Source: an uncultured Flavobacteriaceae bacterium
GTDB taxonomy: Bacteria; Bacteroidota; Bacteroidia; Flavobacteriales; Flavobacteriaceae
Direction of reading: 5' to 3'
DNA length: 64,000 bases
Assembly (NCBI GenBank): GCA_938017825.1
Contig: CALIJE010000042.1
Span: 56,938 to 120,937, forward strand
Below the pieces are notes generated by a model. That model worked only from the letters and a program-made list of their open reading frames with translations. It made no database searches and was not told the origin of the DNA. Of this stretch, positions 61,049-64,000 are shown piece after piece. The position numbers were made by a program, and so were the translations under genes. Every line of letters begins with the position of its first letter. The first letter of the stretch is position 1.

Positions 61049-61300
61049 AATTTTGGCCTTTTCGATACTGATGCGAATAGAAATTCATAATTGTAAACCC
61101 ACCTAATCACAGAATAGGTCTAGATTTAGTGCTTTTTTTTGAAGTTAAAGGGTATCTAAAACCCGACAATTTGCATATCTTTTTTGATACACATCACCTT
61201 CTGGCACTTTCACAACAAAAAACATGCTCTGCCTGTATTTCACTATACCTTTGATAATTCGTCAATAACTTTCATGTGAAGTTTTTGAAATGAATGTATC

Positions 61301-64000
61301 ATGTTAAAGACTACTCTTCGTCTCATTTTTGTTCTCTTTTGTGCTAATCTTACAGCACAATTAGATTTGAGTTTATCCCAAACTGAGGCGATATGTTCAT
61401 CTGATGGTAGTATTCTAGCAGTAGCCTCTGGAGGTACAGAACCTTATCAATACAGAATAATAAGTGGCCCTGAACGACGAAATTTTCAATCTTCAGGACT
61501 TTTTCAGGCGCTTCAACCAGGTTTATATACCGTACAAGTACGAGATGCAGCTTTCGATAGACATTCCGAAACAATTGAGGTTTTAGGAAACTATGTATTG
61601 CCTGGGCTAACGGTTAGTTTTACAGACCCCACTTGTTCGAATAGTGCCGATGGGGAGGTGATCTTAACGGGCATAGATGGCAATTTGATTGGCACTACTG
61701 CTTTTCCTACGTATAAGTACCGAATTGTTGATTTGAGCACTACTCCGCAAACCGTTCTCCAAGAGCAAAATTCAGATACATTTAGCAATCTTGCAGCAGG
61801 TACCTATACCCTCCAGATTGAAGATGGCTGTCAAAACATCGTCAGCGAGACCGTGACTATAGAAGCTCCTACGATTGTTGCTTTAGACGGAGCTATTGAT
61901 TTTATAGAAAAAGTTGCTTGCGATTTATACGAGGTTGAGTACGCCCCGTTCGGGAGGGGGGTGTCACCTCACAATGTTACCGTAACCGAGGATTTAACAG
62001 GAAATACGGTTTTTTCAGGTTTAATCGATACCAGTTCTGGCCTTTCCTATAGTCTCGGTACGAATTTTAGTTTCGGGGTTGACTATACGGTAGACGTCGT
62101 AGATGCTTGTGGGCAAACCGACACTATGAATTTTGGATCTGTTCCAGATATGGAAATGTATAGAAGAAAAGCAACCGATTGTTCTGGGGATACGAATTTC
62201 TTTGTTTATATGTCACTAACAGGTACAACCTCTGGTGAACGCAGCATTATGGTACCGGCTACTCTTACCCTTACGAACCAGTCGGACGCGACCGATGTAG
62301 TTGTCTATAATATTACCGACCCCAATGACTTGCAAGTTCTTATCAATCAGGCCGACATAAGTCTCGGGGACACCTATGATGCTGTTTTAGAGGATAATTG
62401 CAAATATTTGACCACGAGGACTTTAACTTTTGAAAGTTTGCCGAGTGCCTATTTTGTTGCCAATGTAATCGATGAACGCGGTTGTTTGGACGGAACCACT
62501 TCAATGGCTTTTCATGTACGAAATGGAGGTATACAGGCCATAAGGGTAACCATTACATCCGGACCCGCTAGTTTTACTTCGGAAAGTGGTGTAGTTACGA
62601 ATTATACCTACCCTAGGGTTTTTGATCGAACAGATCGAAATTCAATGTACCCCGACGCCTTTCCGCCGGGGAGCTACCAAGCCGAAATAACCAATGGTTG
62701 TGATACGGGAATCGTAAACTGGGACATTTTGCCTTCCGATACCGTCGAACATGATTTTTCTTTGGATTTTCAACAAAGTTGCGGAAACCTTAATTCGTTG
62801 ATCATTAATCCGAATGTACTTAAAGCCTCCGGTAATTCATACTATACCAACGTAAATGTAATCAATACTGATACTGGTGACAATATATTTAGAGAGAGTA
62901 TTTGGTTCTTCACAGAGGGAATGCCGGTTACCATACCCAATCTGCCAACAGGTAATTACCAATTGTTTCTTGAACACCAAAGTGCCGGGGAATGCAGTTC
63001 ATATTATGCTTACACCTGTCCCTGTGAATCCCAAGCCGTTAATGTAACGATCCCTGAATATGTTCCGACGTCATTTGATAGAATTTTTGGGTTTACCTGT
63101 ACCGAAGGGTCGGGTGTCATTTTAGCGGAAGGTGCCAATGGTGTTGCGCCCTATCAATATGAAATTATAGATTCTTCAATACCTGCGAACATAGGCCGTG
63201 TTTCTACCGATGGTGTTTTCGAAAATACAGATGAAGGTACCTATACCATTAGGATAACCGATAGTTGTGGTAATTCTGCAGACGGTGCTTTTGAAGTTAC
63301 CCCGTATCTGCCAAGTTTAGTGGCAGTCTGTGACCCTTCGGGTACGCGCGTAACCATTTCGGCAAATCCAATTCCCAATGCGGAATTTACATGGATAGAT
63401 GATGCCGGTACCATTGTACAACAAGGCGCAAGCAATGAATTGATTTTTGATCCTTTTGATGCTTCGCTAGGTGGCGATTATACGTTACAAGTTGCAGCCC
63501 CAGGGGGACTAAGTTGTACTATTTTTGATGGTTCCATTACCGTTCCAAATTTCCCATGTAGCGCACGGATAGACGTGAGTAAAACGGTTGAATCAGGACC
63601 GATCTATGATGACATTGCAGACGAATATGCGGTAACATATCGCATAACTGCAGATAACCTTGGCGGCTTAGCCGGCAGCTATGACGTGACCGATACCTTC
63701 ACCTTGGGAACGGGCCTTACCGTTACCAGTGCGACCTTGGCCTATGGCGGGGAAAGCGATGGTGTAGACGGTACGATATTGAGCCCCTTCAACAGCGGTG
63801 ATCAGATAATCACGGGAGAGTCCCTTGCCGGTCTTCGAACGGAGAGTTGGTTGGTAACGGCCATTTTCACGGTCGACAGGGATGCCTTCGACCCGACGCA
63901 GGATTGTACCAACGGCGGTGGTTTAGGGAACCAGATCACGGTACCGGGAGATACCGACCCCTCGAACAACATGGCATGCGTGCCGGTGGGCATCGGTAAT
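61301..64000 (+). CDS. Large secreted SprB-repeat / DUF11-like surface protein, truncated by window edge
   Basis: ATG at 61301 with signal MLKTTLRLIFVLFCANLTAQ; 900 codons, with the same frame at start and right edge; repeated G-x-Y-T/Q modules (GTYTLQIEDGCQN, GTYTIRITDSCGN); ends in a conserved-repeat-like ARIDVSKTVESGPIYDDIADEYAVTYRI module. Confidence 0.85.
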   Translation, partial: MLKTTLRLIFVLFCANLTAQLDLSLSQTEAICSSDGSILAVASGGTEPYQYRIISGPERRNFQSSGLFQALQPGLYTVQVRDAAFDRHSETIEVLGNYVLPGLTVSFTDPTCSNSADGEVILTGIDGNLIGTTAFPTYKYRIVDLSTTPQTVLQEQNSDTFSNLAAGTYTLQIEDGCQNIVSETVTIEAPTIVALDGAIDFIEKVACDLYEVEYAPFGRGVSPHNVTVTEDLTGNTVFSGLIDTSSGLSYSLGTNFSFGVDYTVDVVDACGQTDTMNFGSVPDMEMYRRKATDCSGDTNFFVYMSLTGTTSGERSIMVPATLTLTNQSDATDVVVYNITDPNDLQVLINQADISLGDTYDAVLEDNCKYLTTRTLTFESLPSAYFVANVIDERGCLDGTTSMAFHVRNGGIQAIRVTITSGPASFTSESGVVTNYTYPRVFDRTDRNSMYPDAFPPGSYQAEITNGCDTGIVNWDILPSDTVEHDFSLDFQQSCGNLNSLIINPNVLKASGNSYYTNVNVINTDTGDNIFRESIWFFTEGMPVTIPNLPTGNYQLFLEHQSAGECSSYYAYTCPCESQAVNVTIPEYVPTSFDRIFGFTCTEGSGVILAEGANGVAPYQYEIIDSSIPANIGRVSTDGVFENTDEGTYTIRITDSCGNSADGAFEVTPYLPSLVAVCDPSGTRVTISANPIPNAEFTWIDDAGTIVQQGASNELIFDPFDASLGGDYTLQVAAPGGLSCTIFDGSITVPNFPCSARIDVSKTVESGPIYDDIADEYAVTYRITADNLGGLAGSYDVTDTFTLGTGLTVTSATLAYGGESDGVDGTILSPFNSGDQIITGESLAGLRTESWLVTAIFTVDRDAFDPTQDCTNGGGLGNQITVPGDTDPSNNMACVPVGIGN

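Noticed and set aside
61350-61788. Two small reverse ORFs
   Set aside because: They lie antisense within the long SprB-type reading frame starting at 61301

Overview
The window looks like a Flavobacteriaceae (Bacteroidota) chromosome segment, mostly core housekeeping genes. This rests on gene content, TAnnTTTG-type promoters and the SprB, DUF4252, DUF4249 and DUF4294 families. Recognisable genes include gnd, rmuC, a cobalamin uptake locus with a cobalamin riboswitch, purB, rdgB, a serB-serA fusion, rlmH, nadC, priA, rpsF-rpsR-rplI, hisS, icd, rplS, trmD, a long GAPDH, a DegP/HtrA protease, dapF, mltG, rsmI-like and dnaA. A very large SprB-type surface protein gene runs off the right edge. I found no rRNA, CRISPR, prophage or intact IS, and recognised no tRNA. 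The main points to check are: (1) a SatD-family gene whose motifs resemble a GGDEF/class III cyclase palm domain with a C-terminal HTH, preceded by three 28-bp-period repeats and coupled to a DUF3307 membrane protein and a secreted alpha/beta hydrolase; (2) an unannotated region upstream of icd with two long hairpins and a 56-codon ORF; (3) an ECF sigma / putative anti-sigma / triple DUF4252 operon; (4) helically phased direct repeats upstream of a LytTR regulator; (5) perfect palindromes next to the riboswitch and elsewhere. All calls are by eye from the sequence and ORF track; no database search was run.
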